Made by a program: the position numbers and the translations under genes. From Helicobacter sp. 12S02232-10 (GTDB lineage: Bacteria; Campylobacterota; Campylobacteria; Campylobacterales; Helicobacteraceae): DNA of 64,000 nucleotides. A model generated the notes under the pieces. It worked only from the letters and a program-made list of their open reading frames with translations, searched no databases and had not been told where the DNA came from. The stretch covers positions 1-64,000 of the forward strand of contig NZ_MLAQ01000009.1 of assembly GCF_002272895.1 (NCBI RefSeq), read 5' to 3'. Each line of letters opens with the position of its first letter. The first letter of the stretch is position 1. Shown one piece after another: positions 56,300 through 64,000 of the stretch.

Positions 56300-56812
56300 A
56301 TGTTAGGACTTGTATTAATGTATGTCGCCATTGTTTTGATGAACAACGGTTTTTGCCGAATAATGAAAGCTGATGGCAAAAGTACTGCCGTAATGAACGT
56401 ATTTGCTGGCTTGCTTTCAGTAATTGCAAATATTATCGTGATTGTTCATGGGGATTTTGAAAATAACCTTACAGATCTTTATGCTGCTGCTACAGGATTG
56501 CTCTTCGGCTTTACCTATCTTTTCGTAGCTGTCAATAATATCTGGAACTTAGACTGGAGACCTTATGGTTGGTATAGTCTTTTTGTTGCTATCAACTCAA
56601 TTCCTGCTGCTTATCTCAGCTACAAAAGCGGAACTGATGAAGGTTTCTGGTTTGCTGTGATTTGGGGCTTATGGGGTATCCTATGGCTAACTGGCTGGAT
56701 TGAAACCGTTTTGAAAAAAGAATTGCCTTGGGTTCCCTACCTTGCTATTTTTGAAGGTATTGTTACAGCTTGGATTCCTGCTTGGCTTATCATCACAGGC
56801 TATTGGCTTTAA
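56300..56812 (+). CDS. ureI: urea channel UreI, short periplasmic loops
   Basis: Inner-membrane urea channel of the AmiS/UreI family, 170 residues with six helices. Helix 1 is MLGLVLMYVAIVLMNNGFC; the selectivity stretches TGLLFGFTYLFVAVNN and LDWRPYGWYSLFVAINSIPA are intact. Compared with the 195-residue H. pylori protein, the first periplasmic loop is shortened to HGDFENNLTDLY and the second to SYKSGTDEG. The loop histidines linked to acid gating in H. pylori, including the equivalent of His123, are absent; one periplasmic-side His remains. Aggregate channel function is secure, acid gating is not. Confidence 0.95.
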   Translation: MLGLVLMYVAIVLMNNGFCRIMKADGKSTAVMNVFAGLLSVIANIIVIVHGDFENNLTDLYAAATGLLFGFTYLFVAVNNIWNLDWRPYGWYSLFVAINSIPAAYLSYKSGTDEGFWFAVIWGLWGILWLTGWIETVLKKELPWVPYLAIFEGIVTAWIPAWLIITGYWL

Positions 56813-56833
56813 TAAGAGAATCAAAGAGTAAAA

Positions 56834-57367
56834 ATGCCTATAGAATGCCTCAAAGGAAATTTATCCGATAAAGAAGAGTCAAAATTCCAAATTGACTATG
56901 TTGATTTGGAATGGTATGACACCAGAAAAAAAATCGCAAGATGGAAAACCCGAAAGGGTGAAGAAATTTCTGTAAAACTAATAGATGCTCCTAAAATGGG
57001 GCTTTCTCAAGGTGATATTCTCTTTGAAGAAGGCATTAAAATTATTGCCATAAATATTTTGCCGACAGAAGTTCTGTGTATTTATGCCCACACTGTCACC
57101 GAAGTGGCAAAAATTTGCTATGAAATAGGTAACCGCCACGCGGCTCTATTTTTTGGTGAAAATGAATTTGAGTTTAAGACCCCGTTTGAAAAACCCATTA
57201 AAGTCCTGCTGGACAAACTTGGAATAGAAAACGCGGTCTCAAGCTCAAAACTGGATTCTTCTAAGCGCATTTCAGTAAGTATGGCACACACAGAGCCAAA
57301 TTTCAAGATCAAGGAAAGCCCTGATCTCAAGATCATACTTTCGGGAGAAAAAATTGGAAATAAATAA
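56834..57367 (+). CDS. ureE: urease accessory protein UreE (nickel metallochaperone)
   Basis: Delivers nickel to the urease activation complex. The 177-residue protein has the N-terminal peptide-binding domain and a C-terminal nickel domain with [18 protein letters not shown] near residue 97, where His of GNRH is the interface nickel ligand. AHTEPNFKI near residue 155 is also conserved. There is no His-rich tail. It ends 14 bases inside ureF. Confidence 0.96.
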   Translation: MPIECLKGNLSDKEESKFQIDYVDLEWYDTRKKIARWKTRKGEEISVKLIDAPKMGLSQGDILFEEGIKIIAINILPTEVLCIYAHTVTEVAKICYEIGNRHAALFFGENEFEFKTPFEKPIKVLLDKLGIENAVSSSKLDSSKRISVSMAHTEPNFKIKESPDLKIILSGEKIGNK

Positions 57368-58037
57368 AGACTTTCTGCTTCTACAAATCAATGACGCACT
57401 TTTCCCTATTGGGAGCTACACTCATTCTTTCGGGCTAGAAACTTACATTCAAATGCATTTGGTAAAAGATGCTCAAAGCGCACTAAAATACCTTCAAGCT
57501 AATCTATCAACTCAATTCCTTTATACTGAGCTCTTGAGCCTCAAACTCACGCATCAATACACTCAAACTCAAGACTTAGATAAAATACTTGATATCGAAA
57601 GACTAATTTGTATCTCCACTTCCCCAATGGAATTACGTTCAGCCAATCAAAAACTTGGAAATCGTTTTTTAAAAACTATAAAAATCTTATCTCTATCGCC
57701 AAAAGATTTCTTTCATAAATATTTGGAGTCTGCAAATATTCCGACACATTCTAGTGCTTATGGTGTCTTTTGCGCCTGTATGGAACTGGATTTAAAAACA
57801 GCAGTGCGACACTATCTTTATGCTCAAAGCTCCAATATGGTAACCAATTGCGTCAAAACTATCCCACTCTCTCAAAATGATGGGCAAAAAATACTTTTGG
57901 AACTCCAAAAGACTTTTGAAGAAATCCTCCAAAAGCTTGATTCACTCAACGAAAAACATCTTTGCGCCTCTAGCATTCATAATGATATCAAAGCAATGCA
58001 GCACGAAACACTTTATTCAAGACTTTATATGTCTTAA
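57354..58037 (+). CDS. ureF: urease accessory protein UreF
   Basis: Forms the UreF-UreH-UreG complex that loads nickel into apo-urease. The 227-residue helical protein carries the family block [20 protein letters not shown] near residue 13 and [15 protein letters not shown] near residue 130. The start is a TTG that overlaps ureE, with GGGAG upstream, so translation is coupled. Confidence 0.94.
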   Translation: MEINKDFLLLQINDALFPIGSYTHSFGLETYIQMHLVKDAQSALKYLQANLSTQFLYTELLSLKLTHQYTQTQDLDKILDIERLICISTSPMELRSANQKLGNRFLKTIKILSLSPKDFFHKYLESANIPTHSSAYGVFCACMELDLKTAVRHYLYAQSSNMVTNCVKTIPLSQNDGQKILLELQKTFEEILQKLDSLNEKHLCASSIHNDIKAMQHETLYSRLYMS

Positions 58038-58059
58038 ATCTCAACAAAAGGATAAAATT

Positions 58060-58659
58060 ATGGTAAAAATTGGAGTATGTGGGCCTGTAGGAAGCGGTAA
58101 AACAGCCTTGATAGAAGCCTTGACAAGAATGATGGCTAAAGATTACAGTATTGGGGTTATCACAAATGATATTTATACCAAAGAAGATGCGGAGTTTATG
58201 AGCAAAAATTCCGTAATGCCTAGGGAAAGGATTATCGGTGTGGAAACCGGAGGTTGTCCTCACACAGCGATTCGCGAAGACGCCTCAATGAACCTTGAAG
58301 CCGTAGAAGAAATGGCTACACGATTCCCTGATATAGAAATAATGTTCATTGAAAGTGGTGGGGATAATCTTTCTGCAACTTTTAGTCCCGAACTTGCTGA
58401 TTTTACGATATTTGTCATTGATGTGGCTGAAGGTGATAAAATTCCTCGAAAAGGCGGTCCTGGCATAACAAGATCTGATCTTTTAATCATCAATAAAATT
58501 GATCTTGCACCCTATGTAGGAGCTGATCTTGGCGTGATGGAGCGTGACTCTAAAAAAATGCGCGGAGAAAAACCTTTTATTTTTACCAATATCAGAGCAA
58601 GAGAAGGATTGGATAAAGTTATAGAATGGATAAAGAAAAACACTCTTTTGGAAGACTAA
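58060..58659 (+). CDS. ureG: urease accessory GTPase UreG
   Basis: SIMIBI-class GTPase that drives nickel insertion. The 199-residue protein has the P-loop [17 protein letters not shown] at the N-terminus, the nickel-binding [18 protein letters not shown] near residue 63 (Cys-Pro-His), FIESGGDN near residue 90 and the base-recognition NKID near residue 143. The ATG at 58060 follows AAAAGGAT; an open frame extending upstream into ureF is not used. Confidence 0.97.
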   Translation: MVKIGVCGPVGSGKTALIEALTRMMAKDYSIGVITNDIYTKEDAEFMSKNSVMPRERIIGVETGGCPHTAIREDASMNLEAVEEMATRFPDIEIMFIESGGDNLSATFSPELADFTIFVIDVAEGDKIPRKGGPGITRSDLLIINKIDLAPYVGADLGVMERDSKKMRGEKPFIFTNIRAREGLDKVIEWIKKNTLLED

Positions 58660-58660
58660 A

Positions 58661-59428
58661 ATGAGTAATTACGCCCAAGAAACAAAACTTCACTTAAAAA
58701 CCAAAATCGGTCAAAATGGAAAATGCATTATAGAAGATGCTTTTTTCACACCCCCGCTCAAATTGATGGCACCCTTTTATGAAGAAGACATCGCAAATAT
58801 TATGCTCATATCCGTAAGTGCTGGGATGATGGAGGGAGATCATCAAGAAATGGATTTTCAAATCGGTCAGGATTGTAAGGTCAAGCTTACCTCTCAAAGC
58901 TTTGAAAAAATACACGATACACTAAGCGGTTTTGCCTCTAGAAATACAAAAATAGTCTTGGGCAAAAATGCAATGTTTGATTTCTCTCCACTACCTATTA
59001 TTCCGTTTGGCAATTCAGATTTTAGGGGAGAAACAACTATTTTTCTACATCAAAGTTCCCGCCTATTATACAGTGAAATTATCGGAGCAGGCAGAATCGG
59101 AAGAGATGAAATTTTCAAATTTAAAAATTTTACTACCACCCTCAAGATCTTTTGTGAAGATAAGCCAATATTTTTTGATAACACTATTTTAGAACCCCAA
59201 AATCTAGATTTAAGTAATATGTGTATGTTTGACACTCACACCCATTACCTTAATCTGATCGTTTTAGATCCCTCTATCTGTGCCCAAACCCTTAGAGATC
59301 TTATTGCTTCTTTTGGTCTCAATGGGGGAGTTAGCGAACTTTATGATGGTGGCTTGTGTCTCAAAGCTCTTGCCAATGGATCAGAAGATCTCATCAAACT
59401 GCGTGAAAAAATTTCGGGAAAATCCTAA
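58661..59428 (+). CDS. ureH: urease accessory protein UreH (UreD)
   Basis: Scaffold of the urease activation complex and part of the nickel tunnel. The 255-residue protein has the family blocks YEEDIANIMLISVSAGMMEGD near residue 37 and LTSQSFEKIH near residue 75. AEIIGAGRIGRDE-type sequence (SEIIGAGRIGRDEIF) lies near residue 137. It starts one base after the ureG stop and closes the operon. Confidence 0.95.
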   Translation: MSNYAQETKLHLKTKIGQNGKCIIEDAFFTPPLKLMAPFYEEDIANIMLISVSAGMMEGDHQEMDFQIGQDCKVKLTSQSFEKIHDTLSGFASRNTKIVLGKNAMFDFSPLPIIPFGNSDFRGETTIFLHQSSRLLYSEIIGAGRIGRDEIFKFKNFTTTLKIFCEDKPIFFDNTILEPQNLDLSNMCMFDTHTHYLNLIVLDPSICAQTLRDLIASFGLNGGVSELYDGGLCLKALANGSEDLIKLREKISGKS

Positions 59429-59539
59429 TCCCTTCCCTCTGCCAATAATCTAAAACTACCGATAAATTAAAAGAAATCAAAGTTTTTATAAAGTAAAAAT
59501 AGTTTTATATCGTGGCTATGTGGGATTCAAAATAAAAAA

Positions 59540-59557
59540 GTTACTTTTTGTATCAAT
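59540..59557. other. 18-base element shared with the ureA upstream region
   Basis: GTTACTTTTTGTATCAAT matches 53707-53724 at 15 of 18 positions. It lies in the 286-bp gap before metE, which otherwise holds only AT-rich promoter sequence and no further gene. Confidence 0.35.
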
Positions 59558-59714
59558 ATCCTGAAAATATCTGTTATATGGCACTTTACTCGGTTAATAT
59601 TTATTTTATTTTCAAAAATAATGCTCAATATTATATGAAAATCATAAAAAATTATTAAAACACAATATGTATATGATATTATTCTTAGATAATTAAAATA
59701 CATAAGGAAAAATA

Positions 59715-61955
59715 ATGAGCATCATCATAGGATTCCCAAGAATTGGAGAACACAGAGAACTTAAAAAAGCTTTAGAAGGTTTTTGGTCAGGCAAATCAAA
59801 TGCAGAAGAATTGGAACGCACTGCTAAAGAGTTACGCGCAAAACATTGGAGTTATCAAAAGAATCTTGATTATGTGAGCGTCAATGATTTTAGTTTCTAC
59901 GACAATGTTTTAGATCTTGCTTATGCGCTCGGAGCGATTCCAGAAAGGTTCAGACAATATAACGGGCTAGAACTATATTTTGGAATGGCTAGAGGTCTCA
60001 ATGACAGCGTAGCTTGTGAAATGACCAAATGGTTTAACACCAACTATCATTATGTTGTCCCCGAATTAAGCCAAACAGACAACTATAAAATCAATACAAG
60101 TAAAATTGAACGCGAATATGCTGAAGCTAAATCTTTGGGTTATCGCCCAAAAATCAATCTCATCGGACTCTTTACTTTTATAAGTCTTTCAAAAATTGCA
60201 GAAAAATCAAATTTTGAAAATGTATTTGAAAGAGTAAAAAGTGCCTATTTCGAATTATTGGATTCCTTAAAAAAAATTGACTCTAACCTTGTTATTCAAT
60301 TTGATGAACCGATTTTTTCCAAAGGCAAAGATGAAAGATTTTATGGAAAAATCAAAGATATCTATAATCAAATTGCTTCCAAAGGCTTTAAAACAATTGT
60401 AACAACTTACTTTGAGCATAGTCTTGAAGCGACTGAAATTTTATGTCAAACTAATATTGATGGAATTGGGTTGGATTTTTTATATGGAGAAAAAAATCTG
60501 TCTTCTTTAAATCAGATCGCAAAAAGTGATAAAACTCTTTATGCAGGCATTATTGATGGACGTAATATATGGGTAGCAGATCTCGAAAAAAAGCTTAGCA
60601 TTCTTGAAAAAATCGCACAGGAAATCCCCAAAGAAAAAATTATTCTCAGCACAAGTTGTTCGCTTCTACACGTCCCATTCAGTAAAAATTCCGAAATCAA
60701 AATGGACAAAGAAATCCTTTCTTGGCTAAGTTATGCCAGAGAAAAAATAGGAGAACTTGAACTCCTAGAAACTGCATTTAAAGGCTCTTTAAATGCAGAA
60801 GACAAGCAAAAATGGCAAGAAAATATCTCTATCAATGCCAATAGAAAAACTTCAACAAAAATCAACGATAAATCCACACAAGAACGCCTCAAACAACCAA
60901 TCAAAACCCAAAGAGACGTTGCTTTTAAAGAAAGAATCAAACTCCAACACCAAAGCCTAAATTATCCAATTCTGCCCACAACCACTATCGGTTCTTTCCC
61001 TCAAACCCCTGAACTTCGGGCGCTTAGATTGAGTTTTAAAAAAGGTGAAATTGATGAAAAAACATATGAAAAAGGCATAGAAAGCTATATCAAAGATTGC
61101 GTAGCTTTTCAAGAAGAGATCGGCTTGGATGTGCTTGTGCATGGAGAACCTGAAAGAAATGATATGGTGGAATATTTCGGCGAACAACTCAAAGGCTTTG
61201 TTTTTAGTCAAAATGGATGGGTTCAAAGCTATGGAAGTCGATGTGTCAAACCCCCGATAATATTTGGAGATGTGAGCAGACCTAAACCAATGACGCTTAA
61301 ATGGATCACTTATGCCCAAAGTCTGACTTCAAAAATACTCAAAGGAATGCTTACAGGTCCTGTAACGATTTTGAATTGGTCATTTGTGCGTGATGATATC
61401 CCAAGAAGCGCAGTGTGTAAACAAATATCTCTTGGTATTTCTGATGAAATCAACGATCTTCAAAATGCAGGCATTAAAATCATCCAAGTGGATGAAGCCG
61501 CATTTAAAGAAGGATATCCATTGCGAAAAGAAAATATCAAAACATATGAAGAATGGGCTCTTGATTGTTTTAAGGTTTCCACAAGCATTGCCAATCCCAC
61601 TACGCAAATCCATACACATATGTGCTACAGCGAGTTTAATGATATCATCAAAACCATTGAAGATCTAGATGCTGATGTTATCAGTATTGAAACAGCTAGA
61701 AGTGGCAACGAATTGCTTAAAGTCTTTGCCAATGTGGGCTACTCTCACGAAGTCGGACCAGGCGTATATGATATTCATAGTCCTCGAATTCCAAGCAAAG
61801 AAGAGATAAAAAAACAAATCAAACTATTGCTTGAAGTGTTGCCAAAAGAGCAACTTTGGATCAATCCAGATTGCGGGCTAAAAACTAGAAAATGGGAAGA
61901 AGTCAAACCTAGCCTTAAAAATCTCGTAGAAGCCGTAAAAGAAATCAGAGAATAA
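59715..61955 (+). CDS. metE: cobalamin-independent methionine synthase
   Basis: Transfers the methyl group of methyl-tetrahydropteroyl-triglutamate to homocysteine. The 746-residue double barrel begins IIGFPRIGEHRELKKALEGF and the second half starts LPTTTIGSFPQTPELRALR near residue 415. Zinc ligands are in HTHMCYSEF near residue 635 and in NPDCGLKTRKWEE near residue 720. AAGGAAAAATA precedes the ATG. It is followed four bases later by a metF-like gene that makes its methyl donor. H. pylori lacks metE and needs methionine. Confidence 0.97.
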   Translation: MSIIIGFPRIGEHRELKKALEGFWSGKSNAEELERTAKELRAKHWSYQKNLDYVSVNDFSFYDNVLDLAYALGAIPERFRQYNGLELYFGMARGLNDSVACEMTKWFNTNYHYVVPELSQTDNYKINTSKIEREYAEAKSLGYRPKINLIGLFTFISLSKIAEKSNFENVFERVKSAYFELLDSLKKIDSNLVIQFDEPIFSKGKDERFYGKIKDIYNQIASKGFKTIVTTYFEHSLEATEILCQTNIDGIGLDFLYGEKNLSSLNQIAKSDKTLYAGIIDGRNIWVADLEKKLSILEKIAQEIPKEKIILSTSCSLLHVPFSKNSEIKMDKEILSWLSYAREKIGELELLETAFKGSLNAEDKQKWQENISINANRKTSTKINDKSTQERLKQPIKTQRDVAFKERIKLQHQSLNYPILPTTTIGSFPQTPELRALRLSFKKGEIDEKTYEKGIESYIKDCVAFQEEIGLDVLVHGEPERNDMVEYFGEQLKGFVFSQNGWVQSYGSRCVKPPIIFGDVSRPKPMTLKWITYAQSLTSKILKGMLTGPVTILNWSFVRDDIPRSAVCKQISLGISDEINDLQNAGIKIIQVDEAAFKEGYPLRKENIKTYEEWALDCFKVSTSIANPTTQIHTHMCYSEFNDIIKTIEDLDADVISIETARSGNELLKVFANVGYSHEVGPGVYDIHSPRIPSKEEIKKQIKLLLEVLPKEQLWINPDCGLKTRKWEEVKPSLKNLVEAVKEIRE

Positions 61956-61959
61956 AGAA

Positions 61960-62868
61960 TTGGAATCAAAAATGATTGAAGAATGTGTCCAAAAGCTTTT
62001 AAACACTGATTTTCTCAGTTATGAAATCTCCCCACCAAAAAGTCCTAATATCGGGGAAGATCTTCTGACGCAATTACAAGATTGGAAAGATTTTGATGCG
62101 CTCGTATGTACCGATGCTCCACTAGCAAAATTCAGACAATCTTCAATACTCACAAGCCTTAAACTCCAAAATACACTCAAAAAACCTGTTATTTGCACAC
62201 TTAATATGAGGGATCGCAACACTATTGCACTTCAAGGGGAGATACTTGGTGCCAATGAATTAGATGTGAGAATGTTTTTGACCCTTACAGGCGATCCCAT
62301 TAAACTTGGCGATCATCCAAGTGCTAAAGGGGTTTTTGAGGGTAATAGCAGTCTGTTGGTCAAGTTGATTCAAAATTTCAATCAAAACAAAGATCTTAAC
62401 GAACACCCCATCAAAGGAACGCTCAAAACGATTTATCCTTTTGGAGTTTTAAACTCTTATGCTAACAATCCTTTGAGTCTAAAAAATAAAATGAGGCGTA
62501 AAATCAATTCAGGCATATTCGCTCTTTTTACCCAACCTGTTTATGATATAGAAATCGCAAAACTTCTTTTACAATGGCTTGAAGAAATCAATACAGAGCT
62601 TGGGAAAAATACAGGATTAGTCTTTGGATATTTTCCCATTCTCAGATATAAAACCGCACAATTCTTATATTCCAAACTTCCGGGAGTTTTCGTGCCCCAA
62701 ATCTGGCTTGAAAAACTTGAACGCGCCCATAGCATTGGAGAGAAAGAAGAAGAAAAAGTAGGTCTTGAACTGAGTAAAAACCTCTTTGAAGAACTCAAAA
62801 AATTGCACAATAAAATCCATTTTATGAATGCCAATAAAGTTGCACTGGCAAAAAAAATTACTCAATAA
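61960..62868 (+). CDS. metF: methylenetetrahydrofolate reductase-like protein
   Basis: A 302-residue TIM-barrel protein of the MTHFR family, divergent from E. coli MetF. LSYEISPPKSPNIGEDLL near residue 20 carries the catalytic Glu position. CTLNMRDRNTIALQGEILGA near residue 75 and LTLTGDPIKLGDHP near residue 105 are the FAD and folate blocks, and GIFALFTQPVYD near residue 185 is the conserved strand. It would supply 5-methyl-THF to MetE. The frame can start at TTG 61960 or ATG 61972; the ATG has GGAA eight bases upstream and is equally plausible. Confidence 0.85.
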   Translation: MESKMIEECVQKLLNTDFLSYEISPPKSPNIGEDLLTQLQDWKDFDALVCTDAPLAKFRQSSILTSLKLQNTLKKPVICTLNMRDRNTIALQGEILGANELDVRMFLTLTGDPIKLGDHPSAKGVFEGNSSLLVKLIQNFNQNKDLNEHPIKGTLKTIYPFGVLNSYANNPLSLKNKMRRKINSGIFALFTQPVYDIEIAKLLLQWLEEINTELGKNTGLVFGYFPILRYKTAQFLYSKLPGVFVPQIWLEKLERAHSIGEKEEEKVGLELSKNLFEELKKLHNKIHFMNANKVALAKKITQ

Positions 62869-62928
62869 GAACAAAAATTACAGACAACAAAATAAAATTT
62901 TATTTGGAAAATTTAAATATTTGAAGAA

Positions 62929-62954
62929 ACAGATCCCTTTCAAAAGAGATCTGT
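62929..62954. terminator. hairpin between convergent metF and the small lipoprotein gene
   Basis: ACAGATC and GATCTGT form a seven-base stem that continues with CTTT/AAAG around a two-base loop, with one C-A mismatch. On the minus strand TTTCTTC follows, so it fits best as terminator of the lipoprotein gene. Confidence 0.5.
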
Positions 62955-62960
62955 AAGTTA

Positions 62961-63107
62961 TTATTGCCTAGGTATCCAAATGGTTTGCTTGGAATCTGAA
63001 ATGTATTTGGGTTGTTTTACCATCGCCAATTCTTTTTTTTGATCGATATTTACTGCACAGCCACTCAACATACAGATACCCAAGACACTTGTGATTAAAG
63101 TTTTCAT
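62961..63107 (-). CDS. small lipoprotein
   Basis: A 48-residue protein with a signal sequence MKTLITSVLGICMLSGC, where LSGC is a clear lipobox with the acylated Cys at residue 17. About 31 residues of mature lipoprotein follow, ending in IWIPRQ. AAAGGAATAAAA precedes the ATG. It lies between metF and hemE and has its own hairpin. The family and role are unknown. Confidence 0.75.
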   Translation of the reverse strand: MKTLITSVLGICMLSGCAVNIDQKKELAMVKQPKYISDSKQTIWIPRQ

Positions 63108-63183
63108 TTTTATTCCTTTAATTATTCATTTTTATATTCAGAATAATAAGGTCTAATAATAAATAATTATTAAATAATAATTA

Positions 63184-64000
63184 TTATCTTTTAGATTTTT
63201 CTCTAACCATTCGTACTAAAATTTCAGCATTTTCTCTAGGTAAGTCAGGAAGCATCCCGTGCCCCAAATTAAAAATATGACCGGGTTTTTTTCCCATCAC
63301 AGCAAATATTCTATCTACGCCCTCCTCTAATGCTTGCACATCATAAAGACGCGAAGGTTCAAGATTTCCTTGCAAAACATATTTTTCCCCTAAATGATAT
63401 TTCGCATTTTCTAAAGGTACGCTCCAATCCACTCCAAATACATCAAACTCTCCATCTATTTTATCTAGATAGCCCGCAATCCCCTTAGGAAAAAGTATCA
63501 CTGGAATGTGAGGAAAATCTTTCTTAATAGATGCAGCAATTTCTTTCATATATTTCCAACTAAATTCTAAATATGCCTCTCTCTCTAACGCTCCCGCCCA
63601 AGAATCAAAGACCATTACAGCATTTGCACCTGATTTAATCTGCATACTCAAATAACCCTTAAGCTCCTCAGTAAGCTTGGATAACAACGAATGCAAAAGA
63701 TTGGGATCTGTATAAAGCATCTTTTTGCTATGAGCATAAGTTTTGCTTCCCTCGCCTTCAATCATATAGGTAGCCAAAGTCCAAGGAGAACCGCAAAATC
63801 CTATCAAAGCCTTTTCTTTGGAAAGCTTGCTACGAACATCAGAAAGAGTATCATACACATAAGAAAGATTCCTATAGGCGTCTTTTTTAAGCTCAAACAC
63901 AGATTTTTCATCACGAATAGTTTTTTTAAAGTGCGGTCCTTCTCCGCTCACAAATTCTAAAGGAAGTCCCATTTCCAAAGGAACCACTAATATATCGCTA
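63184..64000 (-). CDS. hemE: uroporphyrinogen decarboxylase, C-terminal part (runs off the right edge)
   Basis: Heme biosynthesis enzyme that decarboxylates uroporphyrinogen III to coproporphyrinogen III. About 271 of roughly 340 residues are in the window. The frame remains open to base 64000 ([16 protein letters not shown]), so the true start lies outside. [20 protein letters not shown] and [13 protein letters not shown] are conserved blocks, as are the later GNLEPSRLY and [15 protein letters not shown]. Confidence 0.95.
   Translation of the reverse strand, partial: SDILVVPLEMGLPLEFVSGEGPHFKKTIRDEKSVFELKKDAYRNLSYVYDTLSDVRSKLSKEKALIGFCGSPWTLATYMIEGEGSKTYAHSKKMLYTDPNLLHSLLSKLTEELKGYLSMQIKSGANAVMVFDSWAGALEREAYLEFSWKYMKEIAASIKKDFPHIPVILFPKGIAGYLDKIDGEFDVFGVDWSVPLENAKYHLGEKYVLQGNLEPSRLYDVQALEEGVDRIFAVMGKKPGHIFNLGHGMLPDLPRENAEILVRMVREKSKR

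Noticed and set aside
57877-58059. Upstream 61-codon extension of ureG
   Set aside because: It overlaps ureF in another frame; the family start is [15 protein letters not shown] at 58060 with its own ribosome binding site.
1-64000. CRISPR array, prophage, insertion sequence or restriction-modification genes
   Set aside because: No regularly spaced repeats, transposase, integrase or methylase/endonuclease genes were found; the window is mostly core genome.

Overview
The window looks like a chromosomal segment of a urease-positive, non-pylori Helicobacter (Campylobacterota). The base composition is low GC. The ureAB-IEFGH cluster has the gene order and the fused UreA typical of Helicobacter, and cysS-murJ-DUF342-ruvA and sdaC/sdaA neighbourhoods also match H. 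pylori. Hop-like outer-membrane proteins and homopolymeric G/C tracts at gene starts fit the genus. argG, metE and a metF-like gene point to wider biosynthetic ability than H. pylori. I cannot assign a species.

Layout. 1-171: start of a phase-variable gene running off the left edge, read here as OFF. 172-11065: uvrB; a ZapB/ZapA-like pair with priA; a diheme cytochrome (TsdA-like); a minus-strand run der, lipocalin, CDF metal exporter, AAA ATPase; and an exported protein. 11067-11591: five-tRNA operon (Lys, Glu, Val, Asp, Glu) with a consensus promoter. 11728-23085: housekeeping genes (pncC-like, ppk2, recO, IMPase-accD-rlmH-dksA-membrane protein, a small Cys-rich membrane protein, argG, rpoN-lptB-tsaE-dnaX). 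23487-27292: ggt, two paralogous outer-membrane proteins (one with a G10 tract in its signal-peptide codons) and a PEBP/YbhB protein. 27619-36928: cysS, murJ, DUF342/FapA-like, ruvA, a DUF417 membrane protein, uvrA and a broken small gene. 36930-46348: methyltransferase plus TonB-dependent receptor, sdaC/sdaA, a periplasmic catalase-like protein and a second, paralogous TonB-dependent receptor. 46502-53527: NSS transporter, an asparaginase - MFS - D-malate/tartrate dehydrogenase operon, and htpG. 53854-59428: urease operon. 59715-64000: metE, metF-like, a small lipoprotein and the 3' part of hemE.

The theme most worth following is nickel. Both TonB-dependent receptors carry, just upstream of their start codons, a dyad close to the published H. 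pylori NikR operator consensus (TATWATT-N11-AATWATA). One receptor gene is followed at once by a SAM methyltransferase gene. The nickel enzyme urease is encoded 7.5 kb from the nearer receptor. This suggests a NikR-controlled outer-membrane nickel (or nickel-chelate) uptake system feeding urease. The sequence supports this only as a hypothesis. A second theme is phase variation: a C11 tract at the left edge (OFF) and a G10 tract in an outer-membrane protein gene that has two competing start codons in different frames.
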